Assembly: GCF_010731715.1 (NCBI RefSeq)
Contig: NZ_AP022587.1
Location: 5,642,001-5,706,000 of the forward strand
Direction of reading: 5' to 3'
DNA length: 64,000 nucleotides
Origin: Mycobacterium stomatepiae
Lineage (GTDB): Bacteria; Actinomycetota; Actinomycetes; Mycobacteriales; Mycobacteriaceae
Part shown: piece after piece, positions 47,656-60,654 of the stretch
Numbering within the stretch: position 1 is the first letter of the stretch
How the letters are laid out: each line of letters opens with the position of its first letter
Notes under the pieces: generated by a model
Databases searched by the model: none
Seen by the model: only the letters and a program-made list of their open reading frames with translations
Told to the model about the DNA's origin: nothing
Program-made: the position numbers and the translations under genes

Positions 47656-49686
47656 ATGACGGTTGGGCAGTCCGCGGCCAAGGCCCCTGCGCTGGTGTGG
47701 CCGCTGCTTACCGGCGTCGCGGTGCTGGCCGGCTGCACGGCCTCCGGTATCGGGGCGTTATCGCTGGCCGATGCGCTGACCGCTACCGGCTTGCCAAATC
47801 CGGGGCCGGCGACCACCCTGGGCCTGCCGTTCGTCCGGGCGGCGGGCGAGATCGCCGCCGTGCTGGCCGTGGGGTCGTTTCTGCTCGCGGCTTTCCTGGT
47901 GCCGCCGCAGAAGTCCGGCGTGCTCGACGCCGGCGGATACCGGGCGCTTCGGCTGGGGACGGCCGCGTCGGGTGTGTGGGCGGTGTGTGCCGTCCTGCTG
48001 ATTCCGCTGACTATTTCCGACGTATCCGGGCACCGGTTGGCCGAGATCCTCGATCCCGTACGGCTCTGGTCGTTGGCCAGCCTGGTCAATACCGCCTCGT
48101 CGTGGCGCTGGACGGCGTTCCTGGCCGCCGGCGTCACGCTGGCCAGCTTGGCGGTGCTGCGCTGGTCGTGGACGCCGCTGCTGCTGGCCGGCTCGCTAGT
48201 CACGCTGATCCCGCTGGGGCTGACGGGTCACTCGTCGGCCGGCGGCTCGCATGACCTGGCCACCAACAGTCTTTTGATCCATCTCGTCGCCGCCAGCTTG
48301 TGGGCCGGCGGGCTGCTCGCGGTGCTGGGGCACGGGTTGCGCCGCGGCGACCACCTCGCCCTCGCGGCGCGGCGGTTTTCGACGGTCGCGTTGTGGTGCT
48401 GGGTCGCGATGGCGCTCAGCGGTCTGATGAACGCGCTGGTGCGGGTGCTGCCGTTGGACCTGCTGACCACGACCTACGGGCGGCTGGTGCTGGTCAAGGT
48501 CGTCGCGCTGGGTGCCCTCGGTGTGCTGGGCTGGCGTCAGCGGCGTGCCGGAGTCGTCGCGCTGCAACGCGATTCCACCGCGCGCAGCGGACTGATCCGG
48601 CTGGCGCTGGTCGAGGCGGCGTTGTTCGGCGTCACGTTCGGCGTCGCCGTCGGACTCGGCCGCACCCCGCCGCCGCCACCGCCGCTCCGGCTGCCGTCGA
48701 TCCCCGAGGCCGAGATCGGTTACGACTTCGACGGCGGGCCGACCGTGGCGCGCGTCCTGTTCGATTGGCGCTTTGATCTGGTCTTCGGCACCGCCGCGAT
48801 CATTTTGGCCGGGCTGTACGTGGCGGGGGTGTTGCGGCTGCGCCGCCGCGGCGATCGCTGGCCGACAGGCCGCATCGTGGCCTGGCTGCTGGGCTGTCTA
48901 ACCCTGCTGTTCGTCACGTCGTCCGGGGTCGGCCGTTACATGCCCGCGATGTTCAGCATGCACATGGCCGCACACATGGGGCTGTCGATGCTGGTGCCGA
49001 TCCTGCTGGTGCTGGGCGCGCCGGTCAGTCTGGCGCTGCGGGCGCTGCCCGCCGCCGGCCGCGACGACCCGCCGGCCATGCGTGAATGGCTGTTGGCTGC
49101 CCTGCACAGCCGGGTGTCGCGCATCCTAACCAATCCGATCGTGGCCACGGTGCTGTTCGTCGCGGGCTTCTACGGCCTGTACTTCACCTCGATCTTCGAC
49201 AATGCGGTCGCCAGCCACGCCGGCCATCTCGCGATGAACGTGCACTTCCTGGTCAGCGGTTACCTCTTCTATTGGGTCGTGATCGGCGTGGACCCGGCGC
49301 CGCGGCCGATCCCGCCCCTGGCCAAGGTCGGCGTGGTGTTCGCGTCCCTGCCGATGCACGCGTTCTTCGGTGTGGAACTGATGGGCACCCCCACCGTGCT
49401 GGGTGAGGCTTACTACCGGTCGCTGGGCTTGAGTTGGCACACCGACCTGCTGGGCGATCAACACTTGGGTGGCGGAATCGCTTGGGCGGCAGGCGAAATA
49501 CCGCTCGTCATCGTGATGCTCGCGCTGCTCGTGCAATGGGCCCGCAGCGACGAGCGCACGGCACGGCGCCTCGACCGGGCGGCCGACCGCGACGACGACG
49601 CCGACCTGACCGCCTACAACGCGATGCTGGCCGAAATGGCCCGCGGTCCGAGGCCCGCACCTCAGGGACCCCCGGCCGGCGAGTAA
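47656..49686 (+). CDS. CopD-CtaG fusion membrane protein
   Basis: 676 residues with about sixteen transmembrane helices. The N-terminal part (to about 330) matches CopD-like copper-resistance membrane domains, with HSSAGGSHDLATN and HLVAASLWAGGLLAVLGHG. After a Pro-rich joint (PPPPPPLRLP), the C-terminal half is a caa3_CtaG domain (HMAAHMGLSMLVP, HLAMNVHFLVSGYLFYW). The His and Met residues in these motifs suggest copper handling, perhaps delivery to cytochrome oxidase. Begins 37 bp after plsB2. M. tuberculosis has a similar fused protein (Rv0102) at a different place on the chromosome. Confidence 0.88.
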   Translation: MTVGQSAAKAPALVWPLLTGVAVLAGCTASGIGALSLADALTATGLPNPGPATTLGLPFVRAAGEIAAVLAVGSFLLAAFLVPPQKSGVLDAGGYRALRLGTAASGVWAVCAVLLIPLTISDVSGHRLAEILDPVRLWSLASLVNTASSWRWTAFLAAGVTLASLAVLRWSWTPLLLAGSLVTLIPLGLTGHSSAGGSHDLATNSLLIHLVAASLWAGGLLAVLGHGLRRGDHLALAARRFSTVALWCWVAMALSGLMNALVRVLPLDLLTTTYGRLVLVKVVALGALGVLGWRQRRAGVVALQRDSTARSGLIRLALVEAALFGVTFGVAVGLGRTPPPPPPLRLPSIPEAEIGYDFDGGPTVARVLFDWRFDLVFGTAAIILAGLYVAGVLRLRRRGDRWPTGRIVAWLLGCLTLLFVTSSGVGRYMPAMFSMHMAAHMGLSMLVPILLVLGAPVSLALRALPAAGRDDPPAMREWLLAALHSRVSRILTNPIVATVLFVAGFYGLYFTSIFDNAVASHAGHLAMNVHFLVSGYLFYWVVIGVDPAPRPIPPLAKVGVVFASLPMHAFFGVELMGTPTVLGEAYYRSLGLSWHTDLLGDQHLGGGIAWAAGEIPLVIVMLALLVQWARSDERTARRLDRAADRDDDADLTAYNAMLAEMARGPRPAPQGPPAGE

Positions 49687-49877
49687 ATCGCCCGGCTTAG
49701 TTCACGTTAGTGCGCACGTCGGTGCGGATCGTGGCGAGCAGCATTGCGGAGGTCGTCGGGTCAGCGGATAGCGCGGCTGTGGTTGTCGGCCGCAACTGTC
49801 ACGAAACGGTAGATGCGCGTACAACGAGCAAATTCTCGATGCCCCAACATGTTTCATGACCGGCGTTGGTGAGTTAT

Positions 49878-51127
49878 CTAGTTGGTTGTTGGTGGTGGTA
49901 TCGGTTGGAAGGGTTGGTACCACCACCATTGGGCGCGTTCGCCGGTGGGCCCGGGGCAGGGTGGGACTTGGGGTGGGGCGTGGGTGGGTGGGCGTGCCAG
50001 TGATCCTGGGTTCAGTGGTTGGCCGTCCTCGTCGGTGATGGTGAGATCGTTTGCGGGTCCGGTGAGGGTGATGAGGCCGCGGTGGTGTGCTCGATGGTGG
50101 TAGGGACAAACCAGGACCAGATTGGACAACTCGGTGGGGCCGCCGTCTTCCCAATGCTGGAGGTGATGGGCGTGCAGACCGCGGGTGGCCCCACAACCGG
50201 GGACCACGCAGGTGCGGTCGCGGTGCTCGAGCGCGCGGCGCAGCCGCCGACTGATCACCCGCGTGGTCCGGCCGGCGCCGATGACCTCGCCGTCGCGTTC
50301 GAACCACACCTCGCCGGTGGCATCACAGGTCAGGTAGTGGCGTTGCGCGTCGGTGAGCAGCGGACCCACATGCAGGGCGGCGGCGCGCTTTTCCACATCG
50401 AGGTGCACGACCACGGTGGTGTGCTGCCCGTGCGGACGCCGCGCCACCTCCGCGTCCCACCCGCCTCGACCAGGCGCATAAACGCCTCGAGGGTGCCCGG
50501 CACCGGCGCCGCCACCTCCGATGCACGATCGCCCTCGTCGTGGTCGTGCTTCCACTCGGCGATCAGCGCATCACGATGAGACGCCAGTGCCGCGTCGAAC
50601 GTCGCCGCATCCGGGTGCGCAAGTTTGATCCGCCAGCACGTGAGCTCCTCGTCAGAGGTCTGGGTGATCGAGGCCTGCGGCCGCGGCCGGGCCGGTTCGG
50701 GGTGTGGTTCCAGCGTGACCGCGGTACGCAACTGGCTGACGGTGGCAATGCTGGCCAACGCCGCGTAATGCTCATCAGAGCCGTCGCTCGCTCGGGCCGC
50801 GATCACGCCGACCTGATCCAGTGACAGCCGACCCTCCTTCATGCCCTGCGTGCAGCGGGGAAACTCCTCCCAGCGGCGCGCCACCGTGGCGATCGTATGG
50901 GCATTGGCCGAGGAAGAACCCAGCTTCCAGCCCAGCAACGCCGCCACCGACCGCGCCCCCGTCATCCCACACAACCCGTCACGATCGATCTCGGCGGCGA
51001 TCTCCACAATGCGCCCATCAACCGCATTACGCTGACCAGCCAACTCCGCCAACTCATCGAACAACACCTCAAGCCGCTGCTTAGGGCTCACCACCACGGC
51101 ACACGACGCGCTCGACGACATAACCAC
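49878..51127 (-). pseudogene. 13E12-type DUF222/HNH endonuclease-like gene with a frameshift
   Basis: The N-terminal half (51127 to about 50463) is a DUF222 domain (KQRLEVLFDELAELAGQRNA, ARSVAALLGWKL). The C-terminal half (about 50463 to 49878) holds the HNH motif (CVVPGCGATRGLHAHHLQHW, NLVLVCPYHHRAHH). The halves lie in different frames, joined at about 50457-50463, where one base seems to be missing inside GLU-ALA-GLY-TRP. Repaired length is about 415 residues. This family is repetitive and fast-decaying in mycobacteria (13E12 repeats). In M. tuberculosis the same interval holds Rv2481c-Rv2479c and an IS6110. Confidence 0.75.
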
Positions 51128-51311
51128 ATCCTCGCAGCCACCTACGACAAATTTCGGCCGCTCAAATCCGCGCCGGGCGTAACGGGGTTCGTATCCACAG
51201 TCACGAGTTTGTCCACAACTCCACCGACCATGGGCCGTGGACGGCGGTGGGCCGTCGGTGCCGTCGAGCTCAATGGGTCCCAGTCACGCGCAATACGAAA
51301 GGAACCAAGTC

Positions 51312-51794
51312 ATGTTCGAAACACCGCTTACCGTCGTCGGCCACATCGTGAACAATCCCGAGCGCCGGCAGGTCGGCAATCAGGAACTCATCAAGTTCCG
51401 GGTAGCCAGCAATTCGCGCCGTCGCAACGGTGACGGCAGCTGGGAGCCGGGGAACTCGCTTTTCATCACCGTCAACTGCTGGGGAAGGCTGGTCACCGGG
51501 GTCGGCGCCGCACTGGGCAAGGGTGCGCCGGTGATCGTGGTCGGCCATGTGTACACCAGCGAGCACGAGGACCGCGACGGCAATCGTCGCTCTTCGCTGG
51601 AGATGCGCGCGACGTCGGTCGGCCCGGATGTGTCGCGCGCGATCGTGCGCATCGAAAAGCCCGGCTATACCGGCCCCGACGCGGAGCCGGCTGCCGCCGT
51701 CGCGGACAGCGAAGCGTCGTCGTCAGCCGACGATGACTCGCCCGAATCCGCCGACCACGCCGAGGAGCCCAACCCCCTCTCCCTGTCGGCCTAG
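51312..51794 (+). CDS. ssbB: Single-stranded DNA-binding protein paralogue (SsbB, Rv2478c-like)
   Basis: 160 residues from ATG 51312 (AAAGGAACCAAGTC upstream). OB-fold at about 1-105: FETPLTVVGHIVNNPERR, NSLFITVNCWGRLVTGV, PVIVVGHVYTSEHED. The C-terminal 50 residues are acidic and Ser-rich but lack the DDEPPF-type tip of replicative SSB, so this is the second, non-essential paralogue, thought to act under stress or in recombination. Directly precedes ettA, as in M. tuberculosis. Confidence 0.88.
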   Translation: MFETPLTVVGHIVNNPERRQVGNQELIKFRVASNSRRRNGDGSWEPGNSLFITVNCWGRLVTGVGAALGKGAPVIVVGHVYTSEHEDRDGNRRSSLEMRATSVGPDVSRAIVRIEKPGYTGPDAEPAAAVADSEASSSADDDSPESADHAEEPNPLSLSA

Positions 51795-51879
51795 CCGACG
51801 GCGTCGGGCCAGCACCGTCGAGCGATGCCTAGGATGGTCGCGAGATCAATCTCGAAGACCAGAAAGGCAAAACCGCGGC

Positions 51880-53556
<1,677 letters not shown>

Positions 53557-53658
53557 TGTCAGCTCTGCCAGCTGCCCCGCGACGATGCGGCCGAACGGTC
53601 GCCGAGAAGTGCGGCGACTGAGCGTAGTGCCATCCGTCCTGAGTAGGGAGCTAGCGGC

Positions 53659-56600
53659 ATGACGATCGGTTCGGGACCGAAGCAGCAAACCACGCCGTGG
53701 ACCACGTTCACCACGATGGCGGACGTTCCCGAGTGGATCTCGAAGGCCTACATCGAGACCTATCGCGGTCCCCACGACAAAGAACCCGGGACCCTCGAAA
53801 CCGGCGTCATCGACCTGAACATCCCGGCCGCGATCCTCACCCCGGCATTGCTCAGCGCGCACTACCGGCTGGGCCAGCATCGGGCGCCCGGAGCGAGCTG
53901 CGTCGCGGTCTACCCGCCCGGGAACCCCGCGGGTTTCGGGCCCGCGCTTCAGGTCGTCACCGACCACGGCGGCATGCTGATGGACTCCGTCACGGTGTTG
54001 CTGCACCGGCTCGGGGTCTCCTACTCCGCGCTGATGACCCCGGTGTTCGACGTGCAGCGCAACCCGTCGGGTGAGCTGCTGAGCATCGAACCCAAGGCGC
54101 CGGGCACGCCGCAATACGTCGGAGAGGCGTGGATCCACATCCAGTTCGTGCCGCCCGTCGACACCAAGGCGCTCGCCGAGGTCGAACGGGTGCTGCCCAA
54201 GGTCCTCAGCGACGTCCAACTGGTGGCCGCCGACGCGGCATCCATCATCGGCGCCCTGAGCAACCTGGCCGCCGACGTCGAAACCAACATCCGGGGGCGA
54301 TTTACGGCGCCCGACCGCCAGGACGTCGCGGCACTGCTGCGCTGGCTGGGGGAAGGCAACTTCCTATTACTGGGGTACCAGCGGTGCCGGGTGCACGACG
54401 GCCTGGTCTCCGGCGATGGGACAAGCGATCTCGGCGTGCTGCGCGGCCGCACCGGCTCTCGCCCGCGCTTGACCGACGACGACAAACTCCTGGTGCTGGC
54501 CCAGGCCACCGTCGGCAGCTACCTGCGCTACGGCGCATATCCCTACGCGATCGGGGTGCGCGAATACGTCGACGGCGGCGTGATCGAGCACCGCTTCGTC
54601 GGGCTGTTCACCGTCGCCGCGATGAACGCCGACGTCCTCGAGATCCCGACGATCTCCCGCCGCGTCCGCGAGGCGCTGGCGATGGCCGACAGCGACCCCG
54701 TCCACCCGGCGCAGTTGATCCTCGACGTGATCCAAACCGTTCCGCGCTCGGAGTTGTTCACCCTCAGTGGCGAACGACTTTTCACGATGGCCAAAGCCGT
54801 GGTGGACCTGGGATCCCAACGGCGGGCGCTGTTGTTCGTGCGGGCCGACCGGCTGCGCTACTTTGTCTCCTGCCTGGTGTACGTGCCCCGTGACCGCTAC
54901 ACCACGGCCGTGCGGCTGCAGATCGAGGACATCCTGGTTCGCGAATTCGGCGGCACGCGACTGGAATTCACCGCACGCGTCAGTCAATCTCCTTGGGCGC
55001 TCATGCATTTCATGGTGAGGCTGCCCGAAGACGCGGGCCCGGTCGACGTCTCCGAAACGAACCGGATGCGAATCCAGGCGCTAGTCAGCGAGGCCGCGCG
55101 CACCTGGTCCGACCGACTCATCGCCGCCGCGCCCACCGGCGCGATCTCATACGCCGATGCCGAGCACTACGCCGAGGCATTCTCGGAGGCTTACAAGTCG
55201 GCGCTCACTCCCGACGATGCGATCGGTCACATCGCCATCATCAACGAGCTGACCGACGATTCGGTCAAGCTGGTGTTCACCGATCGCGGCGAGGAAACCG
55301 CGCAGCTGACCTGGTTCCTGGGTGGACACAGCGCCTCGCTGAGCCAGCTGCTGCCGATGCTGCAGAGCATGGGTGTCGTCGTGCTCGAGGAGCGGCCGTT
55401 CACGGTCGTGCGGCCGGACGGATTGCCGGTGTGGGTCTATCTGTTCCGGATCTCTCCGCACCCGACCATCCAGCTGGCGCAGACGCCGGCCGACCGCGAC
55501 GCGACGGCGGAACGATTCGCCGAGGCGGTCACCGCAATCTGGCACGGCCGGGTCGAAGTCGACCGGTTCAACGAGCTGGTGATGCGCGCCGGGCTGAGCT
55601 GGCAGCAGGTCGTGCTGCTGCGTGCCTATGCAAAGTACTTGCGGCAGGCCAACTTTCCCTACAGCCAGTCCTACATCGAATCGGTGCTCAACGAGCACCC
55701 CTCGACCGCGCGATCCCTGGTGCGGCTGTTCGAGGCGCTTTTCGATCCCGGCGCGGCGGGTTCGGCGTCCAGCGATGCCCAAGCGGCCGCCGCGGCGGTC
55801 GCCACTGACATCGACGCGCTGGTCAGTTTGGACACCGACCGTATCCTGCGCGCCTTCGCGTCACTGGTGCAGGCCACCCTGCGCACCAATTACTTTGTCA
55901 CACAAGAGGCTTCGGCCCGAGTCCGTAATGTGTTGGCGATCAAGCTGGATGCCCAGCTGGTCGACGAGCTCCCGCTGCCAAGGCCCAAGTACGAGATCTT
56001 CATCTACTCGCCGCGCGTCGAGGGCGTGCACTTGCGGTTCGGCCCAGTGGCCCGCGGCGGGCTGCGCTGGTCGGACCGGCGCGACGACTTCCGCACCGAG
56101 ATCCTGGGTCTGGTCAAGGCGCAGGCGGTGAAGAACGCCGTCATCGTGCCGGTCGGCGCCAAGGGCGGGTTCGTCCTCAAGCGGCCGCCCCTGCCCACCG
56201 GCGATGTCGCGGTCGACCGCGACGCGATCCGCGCCGAGGGCGTCGCGTGCTATCAGCTGTTCATCTCCGGGCTGCTCGACGTCACCGACAATGTCGACCA
56301 CTCGACCGGAAAGGTCAGCCCGCCAGCACAAGTGATACGCCGCGACGGCGATGACGCCTACCTGGTGGTCGCCGCGGACAAGGGCACCGCCACCTTCTCC
56401 GACATCGCCAACGACGTTGCCAAGTCCTACGGCTTCTGGCTGGGCGACGCCTTCGCTTCCGGCGGATCGGTCGGCTACGACCACAAGGCCATGGGCATCA
56501 CCGCCAAGGGCGCCTGGGAAGCCGTCAAACGACACTTCCGCGAGATGGGCGTCGACACCCAGACCGAGGACTTCACGGTGGTGGGCGTCGGCGACATGAG

Positions 56601-58488
56601 CGGCGACGTGTTCGGCAACGGCATGCTGCTGAGCAAACACATCAGGCTGGTCGCCGCCTTCGACCACCGGCACATCTTTTTGGACCCCGACCCCGACGCT
56701 GCGACGACGTGGCCGGAGCGCGAGCGGATGTTCAACCTGCCGCGATCCAGCTGGGAGGACTACGACAAGTCGCTGATCAGTGCGGGCGGCGGGGTGTACA
56801 GCCGCGAGCAGAAGGCGATCCCGATCAGCCCGCAGGTGCGCCTGGCCCTCGGTATCGACGACGAGGTCAGCGAGATGGCTCCGCCCAACCTGATGAAGGC
56901 GATCCTGCTCGCCCCGGTGGACCTGCTGTTCAACGGCGGCATCGGCACCTACGTCAAGGCCGAATCCGAGTCCGACGCCGACGTGGGCGACCGCGCCAAC
57001 GATCCGATACGGGTCAACGGAAACCAGTTGCGCGCCAAGGTGATCGGCGAGGGTGGCAACCTCGGTGTGACGGCCCTGGGGCGCGTCGAGTTCGACCTGG
57101 CCGGTGGCCGGGTCAACACCGACGCGATGGACAACTCCGCCGGAGTGGACTGCTCCGACCACGAGGTCAACATCAAGATCCTGATCGACTCGCTGGTCAC
57201 CGCCGGCAAGGTGAACGCCGACGAGCGCAGCGCGCTGTTGGAGTCGATGACCGACGAGGTCGCCAAATTGGTGCTCACCGACAACAAGGACCAGAACGAC
57301 CTGATCGGCACCAGCCGCGCCAACGCTGCCAGCCTGCTCCCGGTGCATGCGATGCAGATCAAGTTCCTCGAAGAAAACGGGGTCGACCGCGAACTGGAAG
57401 CGCTGCCGTCGGAGAAGGAGATCGCGCGGCGCACCGAGGCCGGTCTCGGGCTGGCCTCTCCCGAGCTCTGCACGCTGATGGCCCACGTCAAGCTGCTCCT
57501 CAAAGCCGAGATGCTGACCATGGAACTACCGGAGCAGGACGTCTTCGCATCAAGGTTGCCCCGTTATTTCCCAACACCTTTGCGGGAGCGCTTCACCCCG
57601 GAGATCCGCACCCATCAGCTACGCCGTGAGATCGTCACGACGATGCTGATCAACGACATGGTGGACGCCGCGGGCATCAGCTACGCCTACCGGATCACCC
57701 AGGATGTCGGCGTCGGTCAAATCGACGCGGTCCGGACCTGGGTCGCCACCGACGCCATCTTCGGGATCGACGAGATCTGGCGCGGCATCCGCGCCGCGGA
57801 CATTCCGGTCGCGCTGTCGGACCGGATGACCCTGGATACCCGACGGTTGATCGACCGTGCGGGACGCTGGCTGCTCAACTACCGTCCGCAGCCGCTGGCC
57901 GTCGGCGCCGAGATCAACCGGTTCGCCGCCAAGGTCAAGACGTTGACCCCGCGCATGTCGGAGTGGCTGCGCGGCGACGACAAGGCCATCGTGGAACAGG
58001 AAGCCGGAGCGTTCGCCGCCGAGGGCGCGCCCGAAGAGCTGTCCTACCTGGTCGCCGTCGGGCTGTACCGCTTCAGCCTGCTCGACATCATCGATATCGC
58101 CGACATCACCGAGACCGAGACGGCCGACGTCGCGGACACGTATTTCGCGCTGATGGACCGGCTGGGCACCGACGGCCTACTCACCGCGATATCCGCGCTG
58201 CCCCGGTATGACCGGTGGCATTCATTGGCGCGCTTGGCGATTCGCGACGACATCTACGCATCGCTGCGGTCGCTGTGTCTCGACGTACTGGCGGTGGGGG
58301 AGCCGGACGAAAGTGGGCAGGAGAAGATCGCGGAGTGGGAGCACATCAGCGCGTCCCGGGTGGAGCGGGCGCGGCGCACGCTCACCGAAATCTATGCAAG
58401 CGGCGCTAAGGATCTCGCGACGCTGTCGGTGGCCGCGCGACAGATCCGCCGGATGACCCGCACCAGCGGACGGGGGACGCCGGGGTGA
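53659..58488 (+). CDS. gdh: NAD-specific glutamate dehydrogenase, 180-kDa class
   Basis: 1609 residues (M. tuberculosis Rv2476c has 1624). Oxidatively deaminates glutamate to 2-oxoglutarate and ammonia. A long N-terminal ACT-like regulatory region (to about 700) is followed by the catalytic domain, with [17 protein letters not shown] at about 794-810, the Lys-bearing segment VGAKGGFVL, and the NAD-binding [16 protein letters not shown]. The C-terminal about 350 residues are helical. In actinobacteria this class is inhibited by GarA and controlled by PknG. Last four bases (GTGA) overlap the thioesterase start. Confidence 0.95.
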   Translation: MTIGSGPKQQTTPWTTFTTMADVPEWISKAYIETYRGPHDKEPGTLETGVIDLNIPAAILTPALLSAHYRLGQHRAPGASCVAVYPPGNPAGFGPALQVVTDHGGMLMDSVTVLLHRLGVSYSALMTPVFDVQRNPSGELLSIEPKAPGTPQYVGEAWIHIQFVPPVDTKALAEVERVLPKVLSDVQLVAADAASIIGALSNLAADVETNIRGRFTAPDRQDVAALLRWLGEGNFLLLGYQRCRVHDGLVSGDGTSDLGVLRGRTGSRPRLTDDDKLLVLAQATVGSYLRYGAYPYAIGVREYVDGGVIEHRFVGLFTVAAMNADVLEIPTISRRVREALAMADSDPVHPAQLILDVIQTVPRSELFTLSGERLFTMAKAVVDLGSQRRALLFVRADRLRYFVSCLVYVPRDRYTTAVRLQIEDILVREFGGTRLEFTARVSQSPWALMHFMVRLPEDAGPVDVSETNRMRIQALVSEAARTWSDRLIAAAPTGAISYADAEHYAEAFSEAYKSALTPDDAIGHIAIINELTDDSVKLVFTDRGEETAQLTWFLGGHSASLSQLLPMLQSMGVVVLEERPFTVVRPDGLPVWVYLFRISPHPTIQLAQTPADRDATAERFAEAVTAIWHGRVEVDRFNELVMRAGLSWQQVVLLRAYAKYLRQANFPYSQSYIESVLNEHPSTARSLVRLFEALFDPGAAGSASSDAQAAAAAVATDIDALVSLDTDRILRAFASLVQATLRTNYFVTQEASARVRNVLAIKLDAQLVDELPLPRPKYEIFIYSPRVEGVHLRFGPVARGGLRWSDRRDDFRTEILGLVKAQAVKNAVIVPVGAKGGFVLKRPPLPTGDVAVDRDAIRAEGVACYQLFISGLLDVTDNVDHSTGKVSPPAQVIRRDGDDAYLVVAADKGTATFSDIANDVAKSYGFWLGDAFASGGSVGYDHKAMGITAKGAWEAVKRHFREMGVDTQTEDFTVVGVGDMSGDVFGNGMLLSKHIRLVAAFDHRHIFLDPDPDAATTWPERERMFNLPRSSWEDYDKSLISAGGGVYSREQKAIPISPQVRLALGIDDEVSEMAPPNLMKAILLAPVDLLFNGGIGTYVKAESESDADVGDRANDPIRVNGNQLRAKVIGEGGNLGVTALGRVEFDLAGGRVNTDAMDNSAGVDCSDHEVNIKILIDSLVTAGKVNADERSALLESMTDEVAKLVLTDNKDQNDLIGTSRANAASLLPVHAMQIKFLEENGVDRELEALPSEKEIARRTEAGLGLASPELCTLMAHVKLLLKAEMLTMELPEQDVFASRLPRYFPTPLRERFTPEIRTHQLRREIVTTMLINDMVDAAGISYAYRITQDVGVGQIDAVRTWVATDAIFGIDEIWRGIRAADIPVALSDRMTLDTRRLIDRAGRWLLNYRPQPLAVGAEINRFAAKVKTLTPRMSEWLRGDDKAIVEQEAGAFAAEGAPEELSYLVAVGLYRFSLLDIIDIADITETETADVADTYFALMDRLGTDGLLTAISALPRYDRWHSLARLAIRDDIYASLRSLCLDVLAVGEPDESGQEKIAEWEHISASRVERARRTLTEIYASGAKDLATLSVAARQIRRMTRTSGRGTPG

Positions 58489-58898
58489 CAATCGGGTATG
58501 TCGCGTCGGTGCCGGTGCGTTGGTCGGACATCGACATGTACCAGCACGTCAACCACGCCACGATGGTTACGTTGCTCGAAGAGGCGCGGGTGCCCTTCCT
58601 CAAACCGGCCTTCGAGATCGATATCTTGGAGATCGGGCTATTGATCGCCGACGTGCGGGTCACCTACAAGGCACAGCTGCGGCTGATCGATTCGCCTCTG
58701 CAGGTGACCATCTGGACCAAGCAGCTGCGGACGGTCGACTTCACGTTGGGATACGAGGTGCGTTCGGTCTCCGCGGACCCGGAGTCCAGGCCTGCCGTCA
58801 TCGCCGAGTCGCAATTGGCCGCGGTTCACATCGAAGAACAGCGGCTGGTGCGGCTTTCGCCACAGCATCGGGAGTACCTGCAACGGTGGCTGCGTTAG
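58485..58898 (+). CDS. 4HBT-type acyl-CoA thioesterase (Rv2475c-like)
   Basis: 137 residues, single hotdog fold. The 4-hydroxybenzoyl-CoA thioesterase signature [25 protein letters not shown] carries the catalytic Asp and the HVNH pattern near residues 15-35 (quoted here as several adjoining short motifs: [21 protein letters not shown]). Hydrolyses an acyl-CoA thioester; substrate unknown. Starts within the stop of gdh (GTGA) and overlaps the next gene by 13 bp, so the three genes form one translational unit. Confidence 0.88.
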   Translation: MTIGYVASVPVRWSDIDMYQHVNHATMVTLLEEARVPFLKPAFEIDILEIGLLIADVRVTYKAQLRLIDSPLQVTIWTKQLRTVDFTLGYEVRSVSADPESRPAVIAESQLAAVHIEEQRLVRLSPQHREYLQRWLR

Positions 58899-59557
58899 CT
58901 GATCGCGGTTTGTGGTTGGGCCCGGCATCGCTGGACGCCCACCGCGCCGATCTGGCTGCGTTCGTCGCTCGTGCTCTGCACCTGGATGACGCCGCCGTCG
59001 TTCGGCTGCGGACCCGCTCGCCCGGTTCGCTAACCGCTTGGATAGCAACCGGTTTCGACGTGCTGGCCAGCCGGGTGGTGGTGGGCCGGGTGCGCCCCGA
59101 CGACATGACGGTCGCCGCGGATGCGCTGGCGCGCGGGCTGTCCGCGATGGACGACACCGGCTACGTCGACCCGGGGTTCGCGATCGACTCGTCGTGGCGC
59201 ACCGCGCTGCCGCCGGAATCCGGCTTCACCTACCTCGACGACGTGCCGGCCCAAGTGATGCTGGACCTGGCGCAAGAAGGCGCCCGGCTGGCCAAGGAGC
59301 ACAGCAGCTCGCATGGCCCGCCGGCCTCGCTGCTCGACCAGGAAGTGATTCGGGTCAGCGCGGCCGATACCAGCGTCGGGCTACCGATGCGTTGTGTGTT
59401 CGCTTTGACCGCAATGGGTTTCCTGCCGCAGTCAAGGGATTCCATCGACGCGAGCGAAATGATCCGGGTTCGGACACTTCCGGCGTGGTTGCGCCTCGAT
59501 GCGCGCTTCGGCTCGGTGTACCGCCGGCGCGGCGAGGCCGCGGTGGTACTGCTTTGA
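58886..59557 (+). CDS. Conserved actinobacterial protein of unknown function (Rv2474c-like)
   Basis: 223 residues from GTG 58886, in a different frame from the thioesterase and overlapping it by 13 bp. Mixed alpha/beta with no catalytic signature I recognise: [65 protein letters not shown]. No signal or membrane segment. The gene order gdh-thioesterase-this gene is the same in M. tuberculosis, suggesting a linked role, perhaps regulatory. Convergent with the flavoprotein gene 7 bp away. Confidence 0.8.
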   Translation: MAALADRGLWLGPASLDAHRADLAAFVARALHLDDAAVVRLRTRSPGSLTAWIATGFDVLASRVVVGRVRPDDMTVAADALARGLSAMDDTGYVDPGFAIDSSWRTALPPESGFTYLDDVPAQVMLDLAQEGARLAKEHSSSHGPPASLLDQEVIRVSAADTSVGLPMRCVFALTAMGFLPQSRDSIDASEMIRVRTLPAWLRLDARFGSVYRRRGEAAVVLL

Positions 59558-59564
59558 CCGTGTC

Positions 59565-60602
59565 TCAGGTCGGGTAGCGCAACCACAACGGCAACACGGC
59601 GTCGAGGTAGTCCATGAACTTCTTGAGCCCCACCCGGTACTGCCCGAATCCGTATGGATCTTCGGCATATTCCGGAAATGCGATGCCCAGGCCGAACAGT
59701 CCGGGGGCGAGTATTCCGTTGCGCTTGTTGTAATCCAGGGCGCCCCACTGCGGCGTCTCGGGCAGTTTTCTGCGCTCGAAGCCGACGGTGTAGACCACGC
59801 GATTGCACTGCGCGAGTTTGTCGTCGAATTCCGGGCTTGATACCCAGCACCTGTCCAGTCGCTCCGGATAGACGCCGTCGATGTTTTCCCGGGCCCAGGT
59901 GGCGGCCCGGCCTTTGAGGCCGGTGTCGTCGAAAAGAATCCAATCATCGAGATGCACAGCGTATTTCAGCGGACCCTGGTAGAAGTTGATCACCCGTTCG
60001 ACGGGGTGGCGCAGCAGATTCGGCAACACGATCATCGACGAGTGCGACGAGCCGAAGACGGCCACCGTCGCACCATCGAGCGACTGCTCGGCTAGCCGGT
60101 CCGGGTCCAGAGCGGCCTCTACCGGAATCTCGTCGAGGCCAGGGTAGGCGAGCTTCTTGGGCACCGCGCCGACGGCGAGGATCACATTTTCGGAGACGAT
60201 TTTCTGTTGCTCGGTTTCAATTCGCCACCGCCGGTTGTGCAAAACCAGCGACGTCGCGATCGTTTGAAAGACCTGGACCCGCTCGCGCAGGTGCTGGGTT
60301 ATCCACACCAGCGGATCGGCGACCAGGTCAAGGGCACACGTCTGCCCCGGGTCGATATCGTGCAACGGCAACGACGGTGCCTCCGAGAACCGAAACGCCG
60401 CAGAGCCGTTCAGGAAGTTCAGGAAGGTCTCGGCGATGGTATTACTCGATACCGCCCGCCACTTCTGGCCGAGATCGCCTGCCGCAAAAGCCGGATCGAT
60501 CCAGGCGATCTTCTCCGCAGCGACGCCCTGATCTAAAAGCCTTCCCACCGCAGCAATTCCGGCGGGGCCGGCTCCGATCACTGCCCACGCATACGCTGCC
60601 AT
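59565..60602 (-). CDS. FAD/NAD(P)-binding flavoprotein oxidoreductase
   Basis: 345 residues from ATG 60600-60602 (ATG 60611 also possible). N-terminal FAD Rossmann motif GAGPAGIAAVGRLL at about residues 10-23, then DLGQKWRAVSSNT and FLNFLNGSAAFRF. A second dinucleotide motif is seen as VAVFGSSHSSM (G-S-S-H instead of GxGxxG) near 180. CNRVVYTVGFERR and PGLFGLGIAFPE close the FAD domain. Resembles stand-alone flavin monooxygenase or pyridine-nucleotide oxidoreductases. Base composition is visibly lower in GC than the neighbours, and I know of no counterpart between Rv2474c and aglA in M. tuberculosis, so acquisition is likely. Substrate unknown. Confidence 0.8.
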   Translation of the reverse strand: MAAYAWAVIGAGPAGIAAVGRLLDQGVAAEKIAWIDPAFAAGDLGQKWRAVSSNTIAETFLNFLNGSAAFRFSEAPSLPLHDIDPGQTCALDLVADPLVWITQHLRERVQVFQTIATSLVLHNRRWRIETEQQKIVSENVILAVGAVPKKLAYPGLDEIPVEAALDPDRLAEQSLDGATVAVFGSSHSSMIVLPNLLRHPVERVINFYQGPLKYAVHLDDWILFDDTGLKGRAATWARENIDGVYPERLDRCWVSSPEFDDKLAQCNRVVYTVGFERRKLPETPQWGALDYNKRNGILAPGLFGLGIAFPEYAEDPYGFGQYRVGLKKFMDYLDAVLPLWLRYPT

Positions 60603-60654
60603 GTAACACATATAGGCCAGCGCGCGCCACGGCGCGAATCGGCCCCCCGCCCGG

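Noticed and set aside
55861..57486. A 541-residue minus-strand open frame
   Set aside because: Antisense shadow of gdh, no start context and no recognisable family.
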